Below are positions 15,834-25,156 of a stretch of DNA of 64,000 nt, in pieces. This DNA comes from Gemmatimonadetes bacterium T265 (GTDB taxonomy: Bacteria > Gemmatimonadota > Gemmatimonadetes > Gemmatimonadales > Gemmatimonadaceae), in contig BPUI01000003.1 in NCBI GenBank assembly GCA_019973575.1, forward strand, positions 124,001-188,000, read 5' to 3'. Each line of letters begins with the position of its first letter. The stretch's first letter is position 1. The notes under the pieces were generated by a model. The model ran no database searches and was not told the origin of the DNA. It saw only the letters and a program-made list of their open reading frames with translations. The position numbers and the translations under genes are program-made.

Positions 15834-17174
15834 TCACCCGCTCGCGCCGATACCCGCCGCCCGCTGCCCCGCCGCGGTGCGCTCGCCGTCGTCCCAGCGC
15901 AGGCGGACGCTCGCCCGCCGTTCCTGCTCGTCGCGCTGCCCCAGGAACTCTCCGATCGAGGCGAGCGACTCGATATGGTCGCAGAAGATCTTGAACGTCG
16001 CCAGGAGCGGCACCGCGATGAAGGCACCGGGCACGCCCCAGATCCAGAACCAGAACGCGAGCCCGACGAAGAGCGCCACCGGGTTGAGGGACAGCCGGTG
16101 GCCGAGGAGTAGGGGAGCGACGAGGTTCCCCTGGATCAGGTTGATCAGGAGGAAGCTGGTGGGCACGAGCAGCGCGTGGCCGACGCTGTCGAACGTCGTC
16201 ACGGCGGCCACGGTCAGGATGACCACCATCGACAGCGCCCCGAGGTACGGGATGTACTCGAACAGGACGACGAGCGCCCCCCATAATGCGGGCGTCGGCA
16301 TTCCCCACAGGTACATCACGCCGGTCACCACCAGCCCTTCCCCGACGTTCAGCACCGTCGCCGTGAGCAGGTAGGTCGAGATCGAGGACTCCGTCTCGCG
16401 GGCGATCTGCACCGCCTTCCGCTTCTCGCCCAAGTTCGGCAGCACCTTGATCAACTTCTGGAGGAAGAGGTCGCCCGAGGCGAGGAGGAAGTAGAGAAGG
16501 ATCAAGACCTCGAGGATGCTCGCGATGGAGCGCTGCGTCGTGCCGAACACGCGAGCGGCGAGGCTCGGCCCCTCGACGACGACCGCCGCCGGTTTGGCCC
16601 CTGCGGCGCCCGCGCCCGCCGCGGCGGTCGTCGCCCCGTTCGCGACCTGCTCGGCGGTCTTGGACGCACGCTGGAGCGGTTTGAGGATCTTGCCAAGCTT
16701 GGCTTCGGCCGTCGCCAGCGTCCGCGGCGCCGTGGTGGCCCAGTCCCGGACGGCTCCGGAGAGCCCGAACGCGCCAGAGCCCAGCACCCCAAGCATGGTC
16801 AGGACGATGAGGCCGGCGCCGAGGGGCGGCGGAATCCGGACCCGCGCGAACGCCCGCACCACCGGGCTCAGCAGAAAACTGAGCAGGAGGGCGAAGACGA
16901 TCGGGAGGAGGAACTCGCGCGCGAAGTACAGCGTGTATAACACCGCGAGTGCCGTCAGGATGGTGAGGTTGGCCGACCGGACCCCGAGGCTCGCGACCGC
17001 GGCCCCCGTCTTGGCGAGGTCCGGCTCGGCTGCGTCCGGGCCCACCGCCCGTGCGGCGGCCGCCACGTCCACATCCGGCGTCAGGACCGAACCGTCATGC
17101 CTCGCGTCGCGCCCGGCCTCGCGCGCCACGTGGCGTGGCACATCGGGCGCGCTGTGTCCCGCGTCGTCGATCAT
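15834..17174 (-). CDS. AI-2E family (PerM-like) membrane transporter
   Basis: 446 aa from ATG 17174. After a hydrophilic N-terminus of about 65 residues come paired helices (LTILTALAVLYTLYFAREFLLPIVFALLLSFLLSP and LGAGLIVLTMLGVLG), an extracytoplasmic linker rich in Ala/Gly, then the C-terminal bundle with ISTYLLTATVLNVGEGLV, PALWGALVVLFEYIPYLG, LINLIQGNLVAPLLLG and VALFVGLAFWFWIWGVPGAFIAVPLLATFKIF. Members export signals or act as Na+/H+ antiporters; substrate cannot be assigned. It stands alone. Confidence 0.88.
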   Translation of the reverse strand: MIDDAGHSAPDVPRHVAREAGRDARHDGSVLTPDVDVAAAARAVGPDAAEPDLAKTGAAVASLGVRSANLTILTALAVLYTLYFAREFLLPIVFALLLSFLLSPVVRAFARVRIPPPLGAGLIVLTMLGVLGSGAFGLSGAVRDWATTAPRTLATAEAKLGKILKPLQRASKTAEQVANGATTAAAGAGAAGAKPAAVVVEGPSLAARVFGTTQRSIASILEVLILLYFLLASGDLFLQKLIKVLPNLGEKRKAVQIARETESSISTYLLTATVLNVGEGLVVTGVMYLWGMPTPALWGALVVLFEYIPYLGALSMVVILTVAAVTTFDSVGHALLVPTSFLLINLIQGNLVAPLLLGHRLSLNPVALFVGLAFWFWIWGVPGAFIAVPLLATFKIFCDHIESLASIGEFLGQRDEQERRASVRLRWDDGERTAAGQRAAGIGASG

Positions 17175-17649
17175 TGGTGCCCTCTTCTGGTTGTGGCGAC
17201 GCGCTCGCGTGCACGGGACGCGCGGTCATTCACGCGCCGTCTCCGCAGCGGTACGCGGGCCGTCGACGTCGGCGGGCATGTCGCGCGCCAGGAGGCGTCG
17301 CCTGGCGGCTGGGCGAACCCATTCAGGGTGCGCGTGGGGGCGTAAGGGGGGGCGACGAGGTCGCGCCGCGCTTGGCGTTGAGCACGCAGCGGCGGTGCAT
17401 AGCCGCCGCACGCGAGACATGGTGCAGGCAGCTGGTGGATCCGTCGCCTGAGACCGCGCGTGGCGACGCGCGCTCCGCCGGCGCCGCACCCACCCGGAAC
17501 GTGCTCTGAGCGCCCATCTCGGCAGGGTCGTTTCTGAGCACGAGCTGCCCGGGTCCTGGAACGCGGAGCACAACCGGTCCCGCGCCACCACGTGTTGATT
17601 GCCGGAACGCCGGGCTTTTCCGAGCCATCGGTGCTCGCGCCGCAGCGGC
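17175..17649. other. intergenic, no gene seen
   Basis: About 475 bp between divergent transporter and ArsR genes. No protein-like reading frame is recognised; the right end holds the ArsR promoter. Confidence 0.5.
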
Positions 17650-17680
17650 TTGACAAGTATTCCCATATGGGAATATATAG
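17650..17680 (+). promoter_or_regulatory. promoter with embedded ArsR operator
   Basis: TTGACA (17650-17655) and TATATA (17674-17679) are separated by 18 bp. The spacer contains the perfect 16-bp palindrome ATTCCCATATGGGAAT (17659-17674), which overlaps the -10 element. A repressor bound there would block RNA polymerase. The downstream ArsR-type gene is the obvious ligand. Confidence 0.85.
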
Positions 17681-17685
17681 ACCCC

Positions 17686-18057
17686 GTGGCGCGCCTCGCG
17701 ACGACGGCCGACGTCTTCACCGCGATCGCCGAGCCCCGGCGGCGCGAGATCCTCGACCTGCTCAGCGACGGCCGGGCGCGGGCGGTCGGCGACGTCGTCG
17801 CGCGGCTGGCGCTCGCGCAGCCCGCGGTCTCCAAGCACCTCGGCGTGCTGCGCGCCGTCGGGCTCGTGTCGGTCGCGAAGGCCGGCCAACACCGACTGTA
17901 CCGGCTCGACGCGGCGCCGCTCGCGTCCGTGCGCGACTGGCTGCGCACGTACGACCGCTACTGGGGGCACCAGCTCGACCGCATCAAGGCGCGGGCCGAG
18001 CGGAACGCGGGTCTACCGCCCGCGGGCCCGCCGACGCGCCCGGACCCCACACACTGA
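17686..18057 (+). CDS. ArsR-family repressor (SmtB-like fold, no metal site seen)
   Basis: GTG 17686, only 6 bp after the -10 element, so the transcript may be nearly leaderless. 123 aa. Features: TADVFTAIAEPRRREILDLLSDG, HTH VGDVVARLALAQPAVSKHLGVLRAVGLV and wing VAKAGQHRLYRLD. Cysteines of metal-sensing ArsR proteins are absent, as in the subgroup paired with SRPBCC (AHSA1) genes. It precedes exactly such a gene, forming a three-gene unit with DUF1569. Likely autorepressor through ATTCCCATATGGGAAT. Confidence 0.9.
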   Translation: MARLATTADVFTAIAEPRRREILDLLSDGRARAVGDVVARLALAQPAVSKHLGVLRAVGLVSVAKAGQHRLYRLDAAPLASVRDWLRTYDRYWGHQLDRIKARAERNAGLPPAGPPTRPDPTH

Positions 18058-18073
18058 CCGAGGAGGGACCGGA

Positions 18074-18577
18074 GTGGCTGCAACCGTCACCGAACGGGCG
18101 GTACACGCGCTGGAGATCGTGCGCGAGGAGGTGATCGCGGCGCCGATCGCCGGCGTCTTCGACGCCGTGCTCGCGCAGCTCGGGCCGGAGAACGAGACGC
18201 CGGGCACGGGGCGCATGCCGATGGTGCTCGAGGCGTGGCCCGGCGGCCGCTGGTACCGCGACCTGGGCGACGGTGCCGGGCACTTCTGGGGCTCCGTGCA
18301 GGCGATCCGGTCGCCCGTGCTGCTCGAGATCTGTGGGCCGCTCTTCATGTCGTACCCGGCCGTCTCCAACGTCCAGTTCCGGCTCGCCGAGGACGGTGGG
18401 ACCACGCGGCTACGTTTCGTGCACCGCGCCATGGGGCAGATCGCGCACGACCTGCAGCGCGTGCAGGGGTGGGACTACATCGAGGGCGGCTGGGAGAGCC
18501 TGATCGCGCGCGTGCGCGCCGCCGTCGAGCGCGTCGCGCGGCGCGACGCCGCACACGCCGGGAGCGGGCCGGCATGA
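18074..18577 (+). CDS. SRPBCC (AHSA1/START-like) domain protein
   Basis: GTG 18074 with GGAGG-like upstream sequence; 167 aa. Begins with VTERAVHALEIVREEVIAAPIAGVFDAVLAQL and has the helix-grip beta-strand pattern (MVLEAWPGGRWYRDLGDGAGHFWGSVQAI, LLEICGPLFMSYPAVSNVQFRL, TTRLRFVHRAMG), ending in a long C-terminal helix (WESLIARVRAAVERVA). The fold makes a hydrophobic ligand cavity. It sits between ArsR and DUF1569 genes with overlapping stop/start, a recurring arrangement whose function is not established. Confidence 0.85.
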   Translation: MAATVTERAVHALEIVREEVIAAPIAGVFDAVLAQLGPENETPGTGRMPMVLEAWPGGRWYRDLGDGAGHFWGSVQAIRSPVLLEICGPLFMSYPAVSNVQFRLAEDGGTTRLRFVHRAMGQIAHDLQRVQGWDYIEGGWESLIARVRAAVERVARRDAAHAGSGPA

Positions 18578-19035
18578 CCGGCGTGCCGCACTTGTTCGAG
18601 GCCGCGGCGTCCACCGAGGTTACCGCGCGCATCGCCCGGCTCCGGCCGGACAGCGCGCGGCTGTGGGGGCGGATGGACGTCGCGCAGATGCTGGCCCACT
18701 GCACGGCGGGCTTCGCCATGGCGCGCGGCGAGATCACCCCGCCGCGCCTGCGCCTCGGCCGTCTGCTCGGCCCGGTGGCGAAGCGGTCGCTCCTCGTCCG
18801 CGGCGAGACGATGCGCCGCAACTCGCCCTCGACCCCGGGCATGATCGTCGACGATGCGCGCGACTTCGCCGCGGAGCGCGCGCGGCTCGTCGGGGCGGTG
18901 GGCCGCTTCGTGACCGAGGGGCCGGCCGGGTGCACGACGCACCCCCACTTGTTCTTCGGCCCGCTGACCCCCACCGAGTGGGCGACGCTGATGCACCAGC
19001 ACCTCGACCACCACCTCCGACAGTTCCGGGCGTAA
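18574..19035 (+). CDS. DUF1569 (DinB-like four-helix) protein
   Basis: ATG 18574 overlaps the preceding stop (ATGA); 153 aa. Recognised by WGRMDVAQMLAHCTAGFAMARGE near residue 35 and the C-terminal HPLT-like LTPTEWATLMHQHLDHHLRQF, where His residues resemble the metal site of DinB-like proteins. The protein is probably cytoplasmic and coexpressed with the SRPBCC protein under ArsR control. Confidence 0.8.
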   Translation: MTGVPHLFEAAASTEVTARIARLRPDSARLWGRMDVAQMLAHCTAGFAMARGEITPPRLRLGRLLGPVAKRSLLVRGETMRRNSPSTPGMIVDDARDFAAERARLVGAVGRFVTEGPAGCTTHPHLFFGPLTPTEWATLMHQHLDHHLRQFRA

Positions 19036-19140
19036 GGCCCTGCACGCCAGCCGCCGTTCCGTACTGCCGGTACAGGCTGGCCGGCGCCGGCGGCCGGACG
19101 CGCCACGGGCGGCACAACCACGATTTTCCTAAGCCCCCGC

Positions 19141-19566
19141 ATGCCTGCACCGATCCGCCCCGCCCTGATGCGCCCAGCCCCGATCCGCGTCGGCCTGGTC
19201 GGCGAATGTGCGCTCGTAGAGGCGCGCGGGGCGGTGCGGTTCCGGCCGGGCCGCCGGCTCGCCCGCGCCTACGAGGCCGCGTGCGGGGCGGCGGAGGCGG
19301 TCGAGGGGTACCGCTGCCGGTACGCGCTCAACCCGGCCGTGCGCGCGGTGCTCACGGGCGGGCCGCTCCGGGTCGCGGCCGAGGACGCGGCGCGCGACGT
19401 ACGCGCAGTGGAGCTGGACGGCCACCCGTTCTTCGTCGCGACGCTCTTCCAGCCCGAGCGGCCCGCCCTCCGGGGCGAGACCCCACCGATCGTCGCCGCG
19501 TTCGTCCGCGCGGCCGCCGAAGCGCGGGCGGCGCGCGGGGCGGGGGTCGCGGCCAGCATCGCCTGA
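19141..19566 (+). CDS. CTP-synthase-C-terminus-related protein with a large internal deletion
   Basis: The 141-aa product joins a short start (IRVGLVGE) directly to a segment that matches the C-terminal third of CTP-synthase-related glutamine amidotransferase-like proteins (GYRCRYALNPAVRAVL, VRAVELDGHPFFVATLFQPERPAL, PPIVAAFVRAA). About 100 residues, including the region that would hold the nucleophile elbow, are missing while the frame stays open. It is probably a remnant. Comparison is from memory of the family, not an alignment. Confidence 0.6.
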   Translation: MPAPIRPALMRPAPIRVGLVGECALVEARGAVRFRPGRRLARAYEAACGAAEAVEGYRCRYALNPAVRAVLTGGPLRVAAEDAARDVRAVELDGHPFFVATLFQPERPALRGETPPIVAAFVRAAAEARAARGAGVAASIA

Positions 19567-19813
19567 CGCGTCGGGGACGGCGGGTCCGCCCGGACGCTCC
19601 GTTCCTCCACGGCGTGTGGCGCACGCCACCGGTCGCGCGCTCCGACAGTGCCGCATCCGGGCTGGGCGTTCGGCGTCGCGCCTCCGTCGGCGGCGCGCGT
19701 TTCGTTAGTCGGTCCGTTGTGCGGTAGGCGCTGACCTGTCTCGATTGGCCAGACCGGATCGGCGGAGTGCCGAGTTACGCGACGGCGCCAACGTCTGCGG
19801 GCGGCGTCCCGGT

Positions 19814-21704
19814 GGACTTGCCCCGCCGCAGCGGCTCTCCCGCACTTTGATGCTGGTGGCGAATTCGGCGCGGTTAGGCCGCGAGTGAATGGAGTAGCGC
19901 AAACGCGGCGGGGCGCGTCCGCGCCTTCGGCGCTCCGGCCAGCCATTGCAGCAGGCGGACGAGATTCATCGCTGCCGCGATCATCAGGTGCGCGAGGTGC
20001 GTCTTCGCCTGTCCTAGATACGGCGTCCGCCGGAGCCGACCCGAGCGCACCCCCTGCGCGATCGTCCCCCCGACACCGGCCCTTCGCGCGTACTCGGCCG
20101 CGAAGTCCGCGGTCTGCTCCCGCGCGCGGCCGACACGGAGCGCCTCGTGTTGGGCTTCGGGGCGGACGGTGATCGCCCGGCGTTCTGAGGTCGAGCGCGT
20201 GCACTGCGGCCGGAGGGCACACGCCCGACAGTCGGCGACCGCGAACTTGATCTCGATCACCGGCGTCGTGCCGCGGGCGAGCGCCGGGGTCCAGCTCTGG
20301 CTCGTGCGGCCGGCCGGGCACGTCGCGCGCTGTCGGGCGAAGTCGATCGTGAAGTCGCGCGCGGCGAAGCCGGTCCCGGCCTGCGCCTGCCACTGCCGGT
20401 CGCCGCGGGCCGGGCCGACGAGGTCGACGCCATAGCGCTCGCGGGCTTCGACGACGAGCGCGGAGTTCACGACGCCGGTGTCGGCGACGTGGGTCGTCGG
20501 GAGCAGGCCGCGGGCGGCGAGGGCCGCGTGAATCGTCGCGGTCACCGCGTCGTCCGAGACCGCCGCGGTCGTCGTCTCGACGTGCGTGATCAGGTTCGGC
20601 GTCGCGTCGTCGCACGTCTCCGTGAGGTGGACCTTGGAGCCGCTCCACGCCGTGGCGCCCTTGGTCGCGTAGCGCGCCTCGACATCGTACGGCGAGCCGA
20701 TGTACCGGCCGGACGGCGGCGCCTGGTCGTGCGTCCGCCAGGCGACGCGGGGACCATCGGGCCCGTGCTCGACGAGGACGTTCTGCACCCAGACCTGCCG
20801 CAGGGTCTCGACGGCGGCCAGATCCCGCACCGCGCGGGACACGTCGTCCGCCCGGGCGAGCGCCAGCAGGGCGAAGCCGTCGACGCCGGTCTGCACGGCC
20901 CACGCGCGCCGCCCGGCCTCGCCCTTCGGCAGGCGGAATTCACTGGCCCGCAGCCCGTACCGGTCGACCCACGCCGGCGTCGGCATCGCCGACTGCGTGT
21001 GCGCGCGGAGCCAGTCGGGGGCGGCCGTCGCCAGCACGTTCGGCGCGTGGTGCAACGTTTCGCCGACCACCTCCAGCCGGCTCAGGGTGCGCATCGCCCC
21101 GAGCACGTGGGTGGAGTCGCTCCGCTGCGGCCCGCCGGCCTTCAGCAGTCCGCGCCCTCGCGCCAGGTCGAGGATCGCGTCGAAGAGCCGCCCCTCCGCG
21201 CCGTGCGCGAGCAGGCGCCAGGGGCGCCTAACGCGTGCGGAACTCGCTGAGCACGGTGTGGTCGAAGCCGCCGTCCGTCAGCTCGAGACACAGCACGTAC
21301 TTCCAGTCGATGCGGGTGCGCACCGCGTCCGCCGCCTGGCGGTCGGTCAATCCCTCCATGAACTGGAGGAGCGTCGCGAGCGCCAGGCGGACCGGCGCCT
21401 CGGCGGGTTGCCCGCGTGCCGGAAACAGGTCGGCGAAGTCGCGATCCTCGACGATCAGGTGCAAGTCGTCGTACAGGCGCATGACCGGATTGCCCTTGGG
21501 GAAGACCGCCCGCGCGACCTGCGCGGTCTGCTCCGGCACGACGTACGGGCGGGTGGCGTCGAGCGACATCGCCCACCTCCCGGTTTACCGCCGCCCGGAC
21601 GTCACCGAGGTCCGACGCGCGGGGGACGTCACCCGCCGCACGAGCCGCGCCGAATTCGCCACCAGCATCAAAGTGCGGGAGAGTCGCTGCCGGGGGTCAA
21701 GTCC
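19814..21704 (-). mobile_element. IS1182-family insertion sequence with inverted repeats of about 60 bp
   Basis: Left 19826-19873 and right 21645-21692 are reverse complements over 48 bp with about two mismatches (core CGCACTTTGATGCTGGTGGC). The match continues outward to GGACTTG/CAAGTCC, giving ends near 19814 and 21704. The minus-strand transposase fills the element. The right end truncates a GNAT gene. The transposase stop codon lies in the GTTAGGC heptamer at 19873, at the inner end of the left repeat. Confidence 0.85.
19874..21569 (-). pseudogene. IS1182-family transposase, interrupted by a 16-bp insertion
   Basis: GTG/ATG at 21569 opens MSLDATRPYVVPEQ with the usual DUF772 N-terminal domain (RDFADLFPARGQPAEAPVRLALATLLQFMEGLTDRQAADAVRTRIDWKYVL). 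The frame stops at 21228 within FRTR. The rest (LLAHGAEGRLFDAILD ... DSTHVLGAMRTLSRLE) continues in another frame to the C-terminal transposase region (LIAAAMNLVRLLQWLAG). Removing 16 bp (TTAGGCGCCCCTGGCG, minus strand) restores one frame. The insert forms a small palindrome and contains the window's recurring heptamer. Confidence 0.85.
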
Positions 21705-22163
21705 AGGATAGCGGCCACGATCGTGCGGTGGTTCGTGGCCCGGGGGGCTGCCGGTGGGGGCGCTCCCAGGGAGCCGTCGGCGGGCGGCGGGGCGGACACG
21801 CGGTTGAAGAGGGCGACCCACCCGTCGAGCGTGAGGTCGTTGAGCGCGCCCAGGCCCGGTGGGGGCGCGTCAGCCGCACCCCCGAGCGCGCGGGTCAGTA
21901 CGAGCGAGGGCGCGGCCCGGGCGTAAGTATCGCTCGCACGCCGCAACCTGCCGAGCCCACCGGGCCGGGTCCGGCGCGTCCGACCCGTCCAGTCCGTACA
22001 AGGGCGTCGCCGAGTTCGCCCGCTTGGTGTAGCCGCCCGCGGTCCGCAGCACCCACCCGTCCAGGAGCCGCTGCTCGTGCGCGGGCCACGCGTCCAGCGC
22101 CGCCTCCTCGATCCGGCGGGGGAGCGGCGCGCCGAGCGGCGCGGGCCCGAGGGCGGCCGTCAC
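21705..22163 (-). pseudogene. GNAT acetyltransferase remnant, frameshifted and truncated by the IS
   Basis: GTG 22163 overlaps the phosphoesterase stop (GTGA). The start PLPRRIEEAALDAWPAHEQRLLDGWVLRTAGGYTKRANSATPLYG is typical of a GNAT subfamily N-terminus. After ACERYLR the frame changes near 21945 and the sequence jumps to APSLVLTRALGG, LDGWVALFNRV and HRTIVAAIL, which would normally be over 60 residues further on. The IS1182 right end then removes the C-terminal acetyl-CoA-binding part. Non-functional. Confidence 0.7.
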
Positions 22164-22994
22164 GCCGCCGCGGTCCGCGATGCTGCATGCGCCGGCGCGG
22201 GTCCCGGCGCGGCGTCGGCCGCGTACCCCGTGGCGAGCGCCCACGCCCAATCCGGGCGCCCTGCGCGCCGCGCGTCGGCCGCCGCGGCGTCCCAGTCGTA
22301 GGCGACCGCGGCGAACTGCACACGCGCGCGCGCCGGCACGCTCGGGAGCCGGCCACCCCCGCCGACGTCGAGCACGGCGTAGCGCGCGTGCGGGCTGCCC
22401 GCCTCGATCACGTGCGGGAACGGCGCCGCGTCGTCGAAGGCCGGCAGCCCGACGCTCCCCGGGTTGACCACGAGCCGCCCGTCGGGCAGGGCCACGGCCC
22501 GCGCGACGTGCGTGTGGCCGCACAGCACCAGCGCCTGCGTGGTCGCGCCGAGCCGCGCCGCGACCTCGGCCGGCCGGGCGAGCGCGACGCCGTGCGGGCC
22601 CACGGTCTCGAGCAAATACGTGAGGTCGCTCGCGGGCGCGCCGTGGCAGCACAGCACCGCGTCGGCGCCGTCGCTCGCAGTCGCGGCAGCCGGCAGCGCG
22701 GCGAGCCACGCCCGGTGGCGGGCCGTGAGCTGGGCGTCGGCGGCCCGGTCCGACGGGCCCATCTCGGCGGCGGGGCAGTCGAGGAGCTGGCGGTCGTGGT
22801 TGCCGCGCACGGTCACGAACGCCGGGCCCGCCAGGCCCATCATTAGGTCGGCCGTGTCGGCCGCAGCGAGCGGGCCCGACACGCAGTCCCCCAGGTTGAC
22901 GACCAAGTCGGGCGCGTGCCGCGCGAGGTCGGCGAGTACGGCCTCGAGCGCGCGCAGGTTGCCGTGCACGTCGGCCAGGACAGCCAGGCGCATG
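22160..22994 (-). CDS. metallophosphoesterase (calcineurin-like, YfcE/MJ0936-type)
   Basis: ATG 22994; 277 aa. All metal-site blocks are present: DVHGN near residue 8, GDCVSGPL near 37, GNHD near 67, CCHGAP, and GHTHVARAVALPDGRLVVNPGSVGLP towards the middle. These enzymes use a di-metal centre to hydrolyse phosphodiesters. The C-terminal about 50 residues (YDWDAAAADARRAGRPDWAWALATGYA) are an extension common in this subgroup. It is translationally coupled to the GNAT remnant, so both may have served one pathway before the IS insertion. Confidence 0.9.
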
Positions 22995-23259
22995 GGGCCT
23001 CGGGGGGGAAAGCGCACACCGGGCCGCCGCGGCGTGGCGCGCCCCCGTCTACCGTAACGGCAGCGCGTCGGCTGGTGCACCCCGCCCCCAACGGACCCGC
23101 CCCCGACCCGCGGTGCCGGGGTACACGCGCCGGCGGTTGGTTCCGGCCGAGCGATCGGCCGCCAGGGAACCCGAACGTTTCCGGGCCGGCACGGCCGGCT
23201 CAGCGTTCGGCACGTACCTCGTCGTGAGACGGTACTGCGCCAGCTTCAAAAAACCACCG

Positions 23260-24255
23260 TTAGGCGCTCGCGTCCGGCGCCGACGGTGCCGAGTCGTCCG
23301 TACCGGGCGCGTCGTGCCGCCGGTCCTCGCCGTCGCGCCGGTCCGCCTCCGCCCGGCGCTCCTCGTGCGAGCGGCGGTCGAGCGGGGCGCCGTCGGCCGC
23401 CCGGGCGCGCCGGAGCACGACGGTGAACACCGAGCCCTCCCCCGGCACGCTCCGCACGCGCAGGTCGCCGCCCATGCCGCGCGCCAGGTCGCGGCTGATG
23501 GCCAGCCCCAAGCCCGTGCCCTCCTGCGTGCGCGCGTAGCCCGTCTGCACTTGGACGAACGGCTCGAACACCGCCGCCTGCTTCTCGCGCGCGATCCCGC
23601 GGCCGGTGTCGGCCACCCGCAGGAATACGGCCGAGTCGCCCGCGAGGGCGGCGGCGCCGGGCCGGGTCGCGACGTCCACCGTCACGCGCCCCGCGTCGGT
23701 GAACTTGGCCGCGTTGCTGAGCAGGTTCACGAGCACCTGCCCGAGCTTCGCACGGTCCACCCACACCAGGCACGGCGCGTCCGGCAGCCGCACGTCGAAC
23801 GCCAGCCCCTTGGCCGCGAGCTGCGGCGCGACCAGCGGGGCGACGTCGGCCACCACGTCGTGGATGTCGACGACGGCCAGGTCGTACTCGACGCGGCCGC
23901 CCTCGAGCTTCGCATAGTTGAGCACGTCGTTGATGAGCGCCAGGAGCCGCCGCTGGGCGCCCTGCACCCGGCCCAGCGCCTCGCGCTGCGCGTCGGTCAC
24001 CGGCCCGTGGATGCCGAGCTCCAGGAGTTGCGTGTAGCCGCCGATCGCGTTCAAGGGCGTGCGCAGCTCGTGCGACATCACCGCCAGGAACTCGCCTTTC
24101 GCCCGGTTCGCCGCCTCGGCCGCCGAGCGCGCCGCTTCGGCCGCGGCCGTCCGGTCCCGCAGTCGAGCCGCCTCGCGCAGCGCGTCGGCCTGCGCGGCGA
24201 GCGCCCGCCGCTCGCGCTCGCTCTCCCCGAGCGCGGCCTCGATTTCGCGGCGCGC
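23260..24255 (-). pseudogene. histidine kinase, N-terminally truncated
   Basis: HisKA and HATPase domains are intact: MSHELRTPLNAIGGY (phosphoacceptor His), NAAKF (N box), VADTGRGI (G1) and GTGLGLAIS (G2). Upstream in frame is a coiled coil (EAALGESERERRALAAQADALREA...), but no start codon occurs before a TGA near 24275. In another frame, SFVVDVTDQVRA looks like the end of a PAS/PAC domain, showing a lost frame and a missing sensor part. An internal GTG/ATG at 24081 could give a cytoplasmic stub. TAA lies in GTTAGGC. Confidence 0.75.
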
Positions 24256-24356
24256 GCACCTGGTCCGTCACGTCGACGACGAAGGACCGGGGGCGACTGG
24301 ATGCGCCGCCGGTCGCTCGCCCGCTCCGGCGGGTGCGCGGTGGGGCGGCAGAACGG

Positions 24357-25055
24357 TTAGGCGTGGCCGGCCGGGTCTGGCGTGCGGGGACCGCGCGGTC
24401 GGGCCGTTCGGGGCCGCGGCGCGGCCTCGGACGTCGCCGGCGTGGAACGCCGTGACGCGGCGGTGGGGCTGCCGGCACGTTGCGCCGCGCCATCGGCCGC
24501 GACGGCCCGGAGGGCGCCCAGGGTGTCGGCGACCACCTCGGGCAGCCCCCTCGCCCCCCCGTCGTCGAGCCACCGGGTCACGGCGACGCGGAAGGCCAGC
24601 ACCGCCAGCTCGGCCGCGAGCGTCGCGGTCCGGGCGTCGACGCCGCGGCCGCGGAAGGCTTGGGCGCCCGCGTCGGCCAGCGCGGCGAACTTCCGGAGCT
24701 CGCGCTCGCGCAGCCCCTCGTCCGCGGCGACGACGGCGCGCCGCACCCGGAGGTCCTCGACGCGGCCCGCCCCGACCCGCGCCGCCGCTGCGTCGAGCCC
24801 GCGGGCGACCACCGCCATCGGCCCGAGCGCGGCCGGGGCGTCGGCCACGAGCCGCGCCGCGAGCGCCGGCAGGTCCGCCTCGCCGGCGAAGAGCACCTCG
24901 CGCTTGTCCGCGAAGTGCCGGAAGAAGGTGCGGGTCGTGAGCCCGGCCCGCGCGGCGATCTGCGGGACCGTGGTTCCGGCGAACCCCTGCTCGCGGAACA
25001 ACGCGAGGGCCGCCTGCTCCAACCGGTCGCGCGTGCCTGTCGGCCATCGACTCAT
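24357..25055 (-). CDS. TetR-family transcriptional regulator
   Basis: ATG 25055 (MSRWPTGTRDRLEQAALALF); 232 aa. The HTH is GFAGTTVPQIAARAGLTTRTFFRHFADKREVLF. The C-terminal ligand domain is Ala-rich; the last 40 residues are low-complexity Arg/Pro. It is divergent from the ketopantoate-reductase-like gene with palindromic sites between, so probably controls it. Its TAA stop is part of a GCCTAAC heptamer. Confidence 0.88.
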   Translation of the reverse strand: MSRWPTGTRDRLEQAALALFREQGFAGTTVPQIAARAGLTTRTFFRHFADKREVLFAGEADLPALAARLVADAPAALGPMAVVARGLDAAAARVGAGRVEDLRVRRAVVAADEGLRERELRKFAALADAGAQAFRGRGVDARTATLAAELAVLAFRVAVTRWLDDGGARGLPEVVADTLGALRAVAADGAAQRAGSPTAASRRSTPATSEAAPRPRTARPRGPRTPDPAGHA

Positions 25056-25081
25056 GCGCGAAGTATACGCGATGGCATTCG

Positions 25082-25119
25082 GTGTCATCACGCGATATCC
25101 TCATGACACGGCGTGTCAT
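25082..25119. promoter_or_regulatory. TetR operator region
   Basis: ATGACAC-GGC-GTGTCAT (25103-25119) is a perfect dyad with 7-bp arms. A further GTGTCAT half-site lies at 25082-25088, near a weaker ATGGCAT. The sites lie between the divergent TetR and reductase genes and close to the presumed promoters. Confidence 0.75.
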
Positions 25120-25156
25120 CGCGACGCGCGGTACGTGTCTCCCAGTGAGGTCCACC

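Noticed and set aside
13990..16308. Long minus-strand open frame of 772 codons
   Set aside because: It lies antisense to a clear MarR gene and overlaps SnoaL and AI-2E genes in other frames; composition is Arg/Pro/Ala-rich as expected of a shadow frame in GC-rich DNA.
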